From assembly GCA_021300575.1 (NCBI GenBank), contig JAJTDM010000031.1:1-43614 (forward strand): a DNA stretch of 43,614 bases, read 5' to 3'. How positions within the stretch are numbered: position 1 is the stretch's first letter; every line of letters begins with the position of its first letter. Made by a program: the position numbers and the translations under genes. Origin of the DNA: Rubrivivax sp. Lineage in GTDB: Bacteria; Pseudomonadota; Gammaproteobacteria; Burkholderiales; Burkholderiaceae_C. The notes under the pieces were generated by a model. The model ran no database searches. It was not told the DNA's origin and saw only the letters and a list, made by a program, of their open reading frames with translations. Below, in pieces: positions 8,190 through 17,600 of this stretch.

Positions 8190-9224
8190 TCAGCGCTTTT
8201 CTGATTTCGCGTTGTAGCGCTTGGTCCACTCGGCCAGGATGCGCTCGCGGTTATCCGCGGCCCAGGAGAAGTCCATCTTCACCAGGCGGGCCTCGTAATC
8301 CTTGGGGATGTTGGGCAGGGGCGGGGCCACACCAGGCTGCGCGGTGATGGCGAAGTTCTTGCCGTACAGGATCATCGCGTCCTTGCTGGAGGCCCAGTTG
8401 GCGAGCTTCTTGGCGGCGTCCAGCTTCTTGGTGCCCTTGTGGATGGCAAAGGCCTCCAGGTCCCAGCCCAGGCCCTCCTTGGGGAACACGAGGTCAATGG
8501 GGGCGCCGCGGGCCTTGTTCGCGTTGGCGCGGTATTCGAAGGAAATGCCCACCACGAACTCGCCCGCAGCCGCCATGTTGCAGGGCTTGGAGCCGGAGTG
8601 CGTGTACTGCGCGATGTTCTCGTGCAGCGCGTCCATGTATTTCCAGCCGCCGCCCTTGCCGTTGTCATCGCCGAACAAGGTCAGCCACGCGGTGACGTCG
8701 AAGAAGCCAGTGCCCGAGGAAGCGGGGTTGGGCATCACGACCTGGCCCTTGTAGGCGGGCTTGGTGAGGTCCTGCCAGGTCTCGGGCTTGGGGATGCCGC
8801 GCTTTTGCGCTTCCACCGTGTTGAAGCAGACGGTGGCACCCCAGACATCCATGCCCCACCAGGCCGGCGGGTTCTTCTTGTCACGGTACTTGGACATGAT
8901 GGCGTCCAGGTTCAGCGGTGCGTAGGGCTCGAGCATGCCCTGCTTGTCCAGCAGCGCCAGGCTCGAGGCTGCCACCCCCATGACCACGTCAGCCTGCGGG
9001 TTGGACTTCTCGGCCAGCAGCTTGGCGGTGATCACGCCCGTGGAGTCGCGCACCCACTTGATCTCAATGTTGGGCTCCACCTTGTTGAAGGCTTCCTGGT
9101 AGGCCTTGAGCTGGTCGGTCTCCAGCGCGGTGTAGACCAGCAATTGCGTCTTCTGCGCGAAGGCGCTACCAGCCACGAGGCCGAGCAGCAAGCTGGTGAC
9201 GAGATACAGGCGGGACAGTCGCAT
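8190..9224 (-). CDS. phnS: 2-aminoethylphosphonate ABC transporter periplasmic binding protein
   Basis: This 344-aa periplasmic solute-binding protein of the type II (iron/phosphonate/spermidine-like) fold starts with a clear signal peptide, 'MRLSRLYLVTSLLLGLVAGS', with AFA|Q as likely cleavage. The mature chain opens 'KTQLLVYTALETDQL' and includes 'VRDSTGVITAKLLAE' and 'MPNPASSGTGFF', segments typical of PhnS (TIGR03261-like). The ATG at 9224 is preceded by AAGGAG at good spacing. An upstream in-frame extension to 9533 is rejected because it crosses the promoter region and adds no plausible protein sequence. It is the first gene of the transporter arm and is divergent from phnR. Confidence 0.92.
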   Translation of the reverse strand: MRLSRLYLVTSLLLGLVAGSAFAQKTQLLVYTALETDQLKAYQEAFNKVEPNIEIKWVRDSTGVITAKLLAEKSNPQADVVMGVAASSLALLDKQGMLEPYAPLNLDAIMSKYRDKKNPPAWWGMDVWGATVCFNTVEAQKRGIPKPETWQDLTKPAYKGQVVMPNPASSGTGFFDVTAWLTLFGDDNGKGGGWKYMDALHENIAQYTHSGSKPCNMAAAGEFVVGISFEYRANANKARGAPIDLVFPKEGLGWDLEAFAIHKGTKKLDAAKKLANWASSKDAMILYGKNFAITAQPGVAPPLPNIPKDYEARLVKMDFSWAADNRERILAEWTKRYNAKSEKR

Positions 9225-9382
9225 GAAAGACTCCTTCGGGAGCGGGAACGTGTTGGACCGAAGACGGTAGCGTCGAGGTGATGACCGCTTGATGACAGCG
9301 CCCTCTGCAAGGCTCCACCTTGTCCGAGGTGGTTGCGAGATGGAGCGAGATCGGGCGCAATCGTGCACCGTCGAAGCCTTGC

Positions 9383-9411
9383 TGTCAACGATTTTGTCGA
9401 TTGTTGACAAT
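9383..9411. promoter_or_regulatory. GntR-type operator between phnS and phnR
   Basis: The sequence shows ATTGTTGACAAT at 9400-9411 (ATTGT-2-ACAAT), which resembles FadR/GntR sites. It is nested in a larger symmetry, TGTCAAC at 9383-9389 with GTTGACA at 9403-9409. On the minus strand TTGACA (9383-9388) can serve as a -35 for phnS with a weak CACGAT 17 bp further on. On the plus strand TTGACA (9404-9409) could drive phnR. The likely ligand is PhnR itself. Binding is inferred, not shown. Confidence 0.55.
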
Positions 9412-9439
9412 CTGCGATCCTCACGTTCCAATCCTGCGC

Positions 9440-10222
9440 ATGAAGACCCTGGGCGGCTCCAGCCCGCCGGCCGCCAAGCAACCGTTGACGCCGCCTGCCA
9501 TCCCCGCGCCCATCCCCGCGCCCGCGCAGCCACTGCCGGTGTTGGGTGTGCCGACGATCGCGTTGCTGCAATCCAGTTCTCTGCCCACCCTGGTGCAGGC
9601 CGAACTGGAGCGGATGATCGTCTCTGGCGAGCTGCAACCCGGAGCCAAGCTCACCGAGATGACCCTGGCCGCGCGTCTGGGTGTGTCGCGCGGGCCTCTG
9701 CGCGAGGCCTTTCGCATGCTGGAGGAAGCCGGGCTGGTGCGCACCGAGAAGAACCGGGGCGTGTTCGTCCGCGATGTGCCACTGGACGAGGCCATGGAGA
9801 TCTTCGATCTTCGGGCGGCCATGGATGAGCTGGTGGGCAGGCAGTTGGCCCAGCGCATCACCCCTGTGCAGCTCAAAGAGGTGAGGGCCATGGTGGATGC
9901 GATGGAGCGCGCCGTGAAGGCGTCTGACCTGCGCAGTTACCACCTGCTGAACCTGCAGTTCCACGACCGTCTGGTGGAGATGGCGGGCAACCGCAAGCTC
10001 ACCGCCCTGTACCGCAAGCTCATCAAGGAGTTGAGCCTGTTCCGACGCATGAACCTGGCCCATCTGGCCGAAGGCGGACAGCTGCCTCAGTCGGCGGGTG
10101 AGCACCGCGCCATCGTCAAGGCCATTGCCTGCGGCGATGGCCAGGCCGCGGGCCGCGCCATGTTTGACCATGTCATGGAGAGCAAGGCCCGCATGGTCAG
10201 TCAGCAGGTGGGCAAACACTGA
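9440..10222 (+). CDS. phnR: GntR-family regulator of phosphonate utilisation
   Basis: This 260-aa transcription factor has a Pro/Ala-rich N-terminal tail (about 1-45) and then a winged-helix GntR domain with 'LEPG'-like turn 'SGELQPGAKLTEMTLAARLG' and 'VSRGPLREAFRMLEEAGLV' (about 60-125). A FadR-type FCD ligand domain follows, with metal-binding His and Asp in 'LNLQFHDRLVEMAGN' and the late 'GEHRAIVKAI'. It matches the Burkholderia-type phosphonate regulator (TIGR03338-like). The ATG at 9440 is chosen because the protein from there is complete. Upstream in-frame codons to 9320 would run through the palindromic operator. There is no clear Shine-Dalgarno before this ATG. It sits between the two arms and probably controls both. 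Confidence 0.88.
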   Translation: MKTLGGSSPPAAKQPLTPPAIPAPIPAPAQPLPVLGVPTIALLQSSSLPTLVQAELERMIVSGELQPGAKLTEMTLAARLGVSRGPLREAFRMLEEAGLVRTEKNRGVFVRDVPLDEAMEIFDLRAAMDELVGRQLAQRITPVQLKEVRAMVDAMERAVKASDLRSYHLLNLQFHDRLVEMAGNRKLTALYRKLIKELSLFRRMNLAHLAEGGQLPQSAGEHRAIVKAIACGDGQAAGRAMFDHVMESKARMVSQQVGKH

Positions 10223-11503
<1,281 letters not shown>

Positions 11504-11557
11504 GCGCGCCTCCCTTCGCCCGGACACCCTCCTTCACGTACCCGGAAGACCTCTCCC

Positions 11558-12979
11558 ATGATCCAAGAGCAACTGCGCATCGCCGGCCAGAAGGTGGCTT
11601 GTGACCGCCACATCGAAGTCTTCAACCCCTTCACCCACGCGGTGGTGGGTACGGTGCCCAAGGCCAGCCTGGAGCAGGTGCGTGAGGCCTTTCGCATCGC
11701 GCAGGCCTACAAGCCGCGCCTGAGCCGCTTCGAGCGCGCCAACATCCTGAACAAGGCGGCGGCCATCGTGCGCGAACGGGTGCCACAGATCGCGGCGCTC
11801 ATCACCGCAGAGTGCGGCCTGTCGATGAAGGACAGCACCTACGAGGCGGGCCGCGTAGCCGATGTGCTGATGTTCGGCGCCAACGAGGGCCTGCGCGACG
11901 ACGGGCAGATCTTCTCCTGCGACATCACCCCGCACGGTCGCAAGCGCCGGGTCTACACGCAGCGTGATCCGCTGCTGGGCGTCATCACCGCCATCACGCC
12001 CTTCAACCACCCGATGAACCAGGTGGCGCACAAGGTGGTGCCTTCGGTGGCCACCAACAACCGCATGGTGCTCAAGCCCTCGGAGAAGGTGCCGCTGTCG
12101 GCCTACCTGTTTGCCGACATCCTGTACGAGGCGGGGCTGCCCGGTGAGATGCTCAGCGTGGTCACCGGGGACCCGGCGGAGATTGCCGACGAGCTGATCA
12201 CGAACCCCGCCGTGGACCTGGTCACCTTCACGGGTGGCGTGCCGATTGGCAAGTACATCGCGGCCAAGGCCGGTTACCGGCGCATCGTGTTGGAGCTGGG
12301 CGGCAACGACCCCATCATCGTGATGGAAGACGCCGACCTGGACGAGGCCTCGACGCTCGCGGTGCAGGGCTCGTACAAGAACTCGGGCCAGCGCTGCACG
12401 GCGGTCAAGCGCATGCTGGTGCATGAGTCGGTGGCGCAGCGCTTCACCGATCTGGTGGTGGACAAGACCCGTGCTTGGAGCTACGGTGACCCGTCAAACC
12501 CGAAGGTGGAGATGGGCACGGTCATCGATGAAGCCGCGGCCCGGCACTTCGAGCAGCGCGTGGACGAGGCCCTGGCCCAGGGCGCGCGGCTGCTGGCGGG
12601 CCACCAGCGCGAAGGCGCCCTGTTCGCGCCCACGGTCATCGACCGGGTACGCCCCGAGATGCTGGTGGTCAAGGAAGAGACCTTCGGCCCCGTCTCGCCC
12701 ATCGTCACCTTCGCCCACATCGACGAGGCCATCCGCATCAGCAATGGCACGGCCTACGGCCTGTCGTCTGCGGTATGCACCAACCGCATGGACTACATCA
12801 CCCGCTTCGTGAGCGAGCTGAACGTGGGCACGGTCAACGTGCGCGAGGTGCCAGGGTACCGGCTGGAGCTCACCCCTTTTGGCGGCATCAAGGACTCGGG
12901 CCTGGGCTACAAGGAAGGCGTGCAGGAGGCCATGAAGAGCTTCACCAACGTCAAGACCTACTCGCTGCCGTGGGCCTGA
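11558..12979 (+). CDS. phnY: phosphonoacetaldehyde dehydrogenase
   Basis: This 473-aa NAD(P)-dependent aldehyde dehydrogenase oxidises phosphonoacetaldehyde to phosphonoacetate, linking PhnW to PhnA. ALDH landmarks are 'ITPFNHPMN' (N-binding Asn), 'LKPSE' (K173), 'FTGGVPIG' in the Rossmann loop, the general base Glu in 'LELGGNDP' (E246) and the catalytic Cys in 'NSGQRCTAVK' (C280). The C-terminal 'GTVNVREVPGYRLELTPFGG' is typical of this group (TIGR03250-like) and probably carries phosphonate-binding Arg residues. The start is the ATG at 11558 with GGAAG upstream. The PhnW-PhnY-PhnA set is complete here. Confidence 0.93.
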   Translation: MIQEQLRIAGQKVACDRHIEVFNPFTHAVVGTVPKASLEQVREAFRIAQAYKPRLSRFERANILNKAAAIVRERVPQIAALITAECGLSMKDSTYEAGRVADVLMFGANEGLRDDGQIFSCDITPHGRKRRVYTQRDPLLGVITAITPFNHPMNQVAHKVVPSVATNNRMVLKPSEKVPLSAYLFADILYEAGLPGEMLSVVTGDPAEIADELITNPAVDLVTFTGGVPIGKYIAAKAGYRRIVLELGGNDPIIVMEDADLDEASTLAVQGSYKNSGQRCTAVKRMLVHESVAQRFTDLVVDKTRAWSYGDPSNPKVEMGTVIDEAAARHFEQRVDEALAQGARLLAGHQREGALFAPTVIDRVRPEMLVVKEETFGPVSPIVTFAHIDEAIRISNGTAYGLSSAVCTNRMDYITRFVSELNVGTVNVREVPGYRLELTPFGGIKDSGLGYKEGVQEAMKSFTNVKTYSLPWA

Positions 12980-13071
12980 GCGCTTGCGCCCTGACCGATC
13001 AACCTGCTGTAAGTCAGCCCCCCGTTCGTAAGGGTGGCGCGTATCGGCTGACCATTGGAAAGACCCCTGCC

Positions 13072-13629
13072 GTGCTGACCCTCCAAGACATCGAATCCCT
13101 GTTCATCCGCCGCGGCGCAGAGCAGTACAGCGGCGAGCCCGTGACGCAGCTGGAGCACGCGCTGCAGTGCGCCGCCCTGGCCGAGGCCGAGGGCGCTGAC
13201 GACGAGTTGGTGACGGCCGCCTTGCTGCACGATCTGGGGCACCTGCTGCAGGACCTGGGTGAGACCCCTACGTTGCGCGGGGTGGACGACGTGCACCAGT
13301 ACGCCGCGCTGCCCTTCTTGCGCGGGCTGTTTGGCGAGCGGGTGCTGGGCGGTATCCAGCTGCATGTGGACGCCAAGCGCTACCTCTGCGCCACGCGGCC
13401 CGGGTACCACGAGGCCCTGTCCGAGGACTCCAAGCGCAGCTTGAAGCTGCAGGGCGGCACCTTCAGCGATGAACAGGCCCAGGCCTTCATCGCCCGTGCA
13501 GGTGCGCCCGACGCCGTGCGCCTGCGCATCTGGGACGATCTGGCCAAGACGGCCGGTGCGCCCACGCCGCCGCTGTCGCACTTCCTGACCCGCGCACGGC
13601 GCTGTGCGCTGGGCGCCGGCGCCGCGTGA
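13072..13629 (+). CDS. PhnZ-like HD-domain phosphonate oxygenase
   Basis: This 185-aa HD-domain protein is of the type found in phosphonate operons (TIGR03276-like). From the GTG at 13072 the residues Y19, E22, H29, H53-D54, H75, H98 and D155/D156 match in spacing the diiron ligands and gating residues known for PhnZ. PhnZ cleaves 2-amino-1-hydroxyethylphosphonate to glycine and phosphate. Motifs seen are 'QYSGEPVTQLEHALQ' and 'ALLHDLGHLLQDLG'. Upstream in-frame sequence extends beyond 13072 but adds no conserved sequence. No PhnY*-type hydroxylase is present nearby, so the substrate may come from outside. Its stop overlaps the next gene's start (GTGA). Confidence 0.85.
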   Translation: MLTLQDIESLFIRRGAEQYSGEPVTQLEHALQCAALAEAEGADDELVTAALLHDLGHLLQDLGETPTLRGVDDVHQYAALPFLRGLFGERVLGGIQLHVDAKRYLCATRPGYHEALSEDSKRSLKLQGGTFSDEQAQAFIARAGAPDAVRLRIWDDLAKTAGAPTPPLSHFLTRARRCALGAGAA

Positions 13630-14498
13630 CACTCACCTGGCCCGTGGTGCTCGCCGTCTTGTGCGGCGCGCTGTTGCACGCGGGCTGGAACGCGCTGGTC
13701 AAGTCGTCAGGTGATAAGCAGGCGGACACCGCGCTGGTGCACTTCCTGGGTGCTGTGGTGGCGCTGCCCGTGGCGCTGTGGGTGGGGTTGCCCCCTGCGC
13801 AGTGCTGGCCCTTCATGGCAGCGTCGCTGGTCATCCACGTGGGCTACTACGTGGCGCTGGCCGGGGCCTACCAGCATGGTGAATTCGGGCTCACCTACCC
13901 CATCATGCGGGGGGTGGCGCCGCTGTTCGTGGCACTCGGCAGCGCGGCCGTCATCGGCGAGGTGCCTTCGGCCGGCGCCTGGCTGGGCATCATCGGCATC
14001 ACCCTGGGCGTGGCCCTGGTGGGGCTGGCGCACCCGGGTCAGGCGCTGCATCACGGCAAGGCCCTGGCCTTCGCCTTCGCCAACGCCGCCATCATCGCGG
14101 CCTACACCTTTGTGGATGGCCTGGGCGTACGCCAGGCCGGGCCGTCGATGACCGAAGTGTTGAGCTACGTGATGTGGCTCTTCGTCCTTGATGGATTTCC
14201 CTACCCGCTGCTGCTGTGGTGGCGGCGCGGCCCGCTTGGCCGCAAGGTGCTGGTGGCTTACGCCCGCGAGCGCTGGCCCTTGGCCACTCTGGGCGGCGCG
14301 GCCTCCATCGGCTCTTACGCCATTGCCCTGTGGGCCATGACCCGTGCTCCCGTCGCCAGCGTGGCCGCGCTGCGCGAGACCTCGGTGCTGTTTGCCACCG
14401 TGCTGGGCACGCTCATGCTCAAGGAGCGCTTCGGTGCCCAGCGGGCACTGGGGGCGGCTGTGATCGTGGCGGGGGTGATGGCGTTGCGGTTGGGGTGA
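13626..14498 (+). CDS. EamA/DMT-type phosphonate-associated membrane protein
   Basis: This 290-aa integral membrane protein has about ten hydrophobic segments in two EamA-like repeats: 'LAVLCGALLHAGWNALVKSS' begins repeat one, and a second repeat starts near 145. The C-terminal 'TSVLFATVLGTLMLKERFG' is the standard EamA end. It resembles the 'phosphonate utilisation associated membrane protein' group (TIGR03340-like). The start is a GTG overlapping the oxygenase stop by four bases, so it is the last gene of the plus arm. Transport direction and substrate are not known. Export of a metabolite or uptake of a phosphonate are both possible. Confidence 0.85.
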   Translation: MTLTWPVVLAVLCGALLHAGWNALVKSSGDKQADTALVHFLGAVVALPVALWVGLPPAQCWPFMAASLVIHVGYYVALAGAYQHGEFGLTYPIMRGVAPLFVALGSAAVIGEVPSAGAWLGIIGITLGVALVGLAHPGQALHHGKALAFAFANAAIIAAYTFVDGLGVRQAGPSMTEVLSYVMWLFVLDGFPYPLLLWWRRGPLGRKVLVAYARERWPLATLGGAASIGSYAIALWAMTRAPVASVAALRETSVLFATVLGTLMLKERFGAQRALGAAVIVAGVMALRLG

Positions 14499-14616
14499 GG
14501 CCTGAACCTTCTGGTACCCAGGACACGTTTGCTATTTGCCCCTGAAGCCCTGCCTCGGCTGAAGCCTCCCCCCCCTTTCTGGGACGCCAACGATCCAGGG
14601 TGTCAATGATTCACGG
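14499..14616. other. short convergent intergenic region
   Basis: The 118 bp between the EamA stop and the end of the GH16 gene hold a run of eight C (14568-14575). There is no clear stem-loop with a U-tract, so I cannot place a rho-independent terminator here for either direction. Confidence 0.4.
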
Positions 14617-17600
14617 CTACAAGGGAGGAAGTCCAAAAGGGTTCTCCGGTGGGATGCCCAGGCCCAGAAGAGCCAACTCAGCAGGGTTCAGTGCCGAGGT
14701 GTTTTCAAGCCCCAACGAGCCCGAAGCCAACGCAGCGGACAGAGCTTGCAAGCCTTCCGCGGTCACTGAGGTGTCCGTCTTCAGATGCGTCACGCCGCTG
14801 GCGGCCAACGCATCCAAGGCGCCTGTCTGCCCGAGCAGAGCAGTCAGGTCATCCTGATCCAGCAGCACCGTGACGGTCTGATCGGCTCTGTGCACGAAGA
14901 AGGGGCCGCCTGTGGTGCTTGGCAGCGAGGCCGAATCCCCTGAATCGCGCAATGCAATCACCACCGCTTGCGTTACATCCGGCGTGAGCACCCGGTCAAT
15001 GCCGACTTTCTGGAGATCCAACAGGGAAGCTTGGAGGTAGGCCGTCGTTCCTTCGCCCGCGTCCGGTCTGGCGGTCACCTGCAGTGCAGAGCCCAGAGGG
15101 CTGGCATCCAAATCAATGTCGGCGCTGCCCAGCGCATCCACCAACGCCTCGTCCAGTTCCAGCACGTCAATACCTGCCGATGCCAGTCTGGGCAGAGCAC
15201 CGGTAGTGGAACTCGTGAGGAGACCATCAACCTCTCCCAGGGTTTGCGCCCCGCTGCTGCTTACCAGAGCCTGCACATGCCCGAGATCGATCTCGGTATA
15301 GGCCGTCGCCGCGCCGGCGACAGACTGCAACAAGGCCGCGTTGTTGCCACCGGCTGCTGCCGACAACACCTGGCCGGCATCGAAGCTCGTGCCTTGCTGG
15401 TACACCCGGACGTAGTCCACTTCCATCGTGTACTGGAAATCGTCACCAGGCACCGCGCCTCCCATCGTCCCGCCGATGGCGAGGTTCAGGATGATGTCCA
15501 TCGCGTTGCCGAAGGGCCACCACGATGTCGTGGCGTTGCCAGGCTTCAAATACTCAAAGTGCGCGGTGTTGACGTTTCCGTCCACCCCGATACGGATCGA
15601 CTCCGGGGTCCACCACAGCTGGTAGGTGTGGAACGTGTCGATGATCGAGGACAAGGTGGTGGAAGCCTTGTAGGACGTGTCGCCGTAGGTCTTGACCGTC
15701 TGGTTGTTGTCGCCCTTGAAGTGGAGGGCGGCTTGGGCTTTAGTGTCTGAGAACATGCTGGCCCACTCGACGATGTCGATCTCGCCTGTGTCGGGCCATG
15801 TACCGTTGCCCAGCAGCCAGATGGCTGGCCAAGCGCCCAACTCCGACGGCAGCTTGGCTCTGATCTCCATGTAGCCGTACGGGTCCAGGTCAGGCAGATC
15901 GGACTTCAAGCGGGCCGAGGTGATGGAGCTTCCCGTCTTGTTCGCCACGATGTGCAGCGTGCCGTCCTCGACGAAGGCGTTGGACAGGTTGTTGGTGTAG
16001 ACCTGCAATTCGTTGTTGCCCCAACCGTTGTTGCCGGTGCCGGTTTCGCGCGTCCAGTGTGCTGCTGGTGCAGCCGCTGCCGAAGCGCCGTCATGCACGG
16101 CACCGCCGAATTCGTCGCTGAAGACGAGGGTGCCAGGCGTGGCGAGCGCATTGGCGCTGTTGAGGAAGCTGACGTTGTCGAAGTAGAACGTCTTGCCTGA
16201 GCCGGTGGTGCCGAAGTCGAAGAAGACGCTGGCCTTGGCCAGGCTGAGAGCGTGGTTGGCGCCGCTGAAATCGAAGCTGAGTGTTTGCCAAGCGCCTGCC
16301 ACCGTGGTGGTGGCTTCTACTTCGGCGTTGTTCGGGCCGCCGGGGGCGTTGTCCAGGGTTTCGAGTTTCAGCAGCACCTTGGTGCCGGCTTCAGGGGACC
16401 ACACACGCATGGTCACCAGTGGCTTCTCAGCTGTGGCCAGTTCACCAGATGGCAGGCTGAGGAATGTGGTGCCAGCATAGGTCAGGGCGCCGTTGACCTT
16501 GACGACCTGCGCCACGGCGCCGGAGGCGCCTTGGGGCGGGTTAGTGGCGATGGACGAGCCTGCGCCACCGAAGTCGCTGTCGGGTTGGCCTTGTGGGTGG
16601 CCGAGGGTGAAGCCGGTGGCGTCGATGGACTCGAAAGTAACGTTGATTGGCCTGGTTGGATTTGGCTCAGGTGTTGGGACTTGGGCCAGCAGTTCGATGT
16701 CGGTGAAGTAGAAGGTGAACTGGTTGGCGCCGTTGTCGCCGGGCATGCCGATGAGGTAGCCGGAGTGGTTGGCGATGTTGGCTGGGTTGGTGAAGTCGGT
16801 GAAGGCGATGGCCACGTTGAACCAGCCGTTGCCGAGATTGGTGGCGCCGGCGTAGGTGGCGAGTTCGATGTTGGCAACGCTGTCGGCGCCGCCGCCGATG
16901 AGCTTGACCTCCAGGCGGCCGTTGGGCGTGTTGGCGACCTTGATGCTGAAGGCTTCGTAGCCGTCGGCAAAGCCGGCGCCCAGGGCGGTGAAGGCGGCGA
17001 AGGCGACGTTGATGTCGTTGCCATAGCCCTCGCCGGAGACGACGGAGCCCACGCGTGCGTAGACGTCGTGGGGATCGTCGGCGGTCGCGAAGTTGAAGGT
17101 GGCTCCGTTACCAAAGGTCTCCACGCCGGTGAACTGGGAGGCGAAGTCTTCAGACGCTGCGGTGCTGGAGAACAGTTGGAGGTCGGTCAGCTCGGGTGGC
17201 GGTGGTGGGGCGACGGCGTCGAGGAACTTGACGTCGTCGAAGTAGAAGGTCTTGCCTGAGCCTGGGGTGCCGAAGTCGAAGAAGACGCTGGCCTTGTTGA
17301 AGGTGTTGGCGTGGTTGAGGGGGTTGGTGCCTGAGGCGGGGTTGGCGAAGTTGAAAGTCAGGGTCTGCCAGGTGTTGGCCTGGGTGGTGGTGGTGGCGTT
17401 GGTCTCGACGGTCTTGGTGCCGTCGGTGGAGTCCTCGAGCTTCAGGCGCACGATGGTGCCGGCCTCAGGCGACCACACGCGCATGGTGGCGGTCTGGGAG
17501 GAGGGGGTGATGAGCTCACCGGCGGGCAGGCTCAGGAAGGTAGTGCCGGCCCAGGTCTCGGCGCCGGTGGACTTGACGACCTGCGCCACGGCGCCGGAGG

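Noticed and set aside
13011..13071. Longer N-terminus for the PhnZ-like protein
   Set aside because: The extra residues lack conservation. The GTG at 13072 aligns the Tyr/Glu/His positions with the known family numbering.
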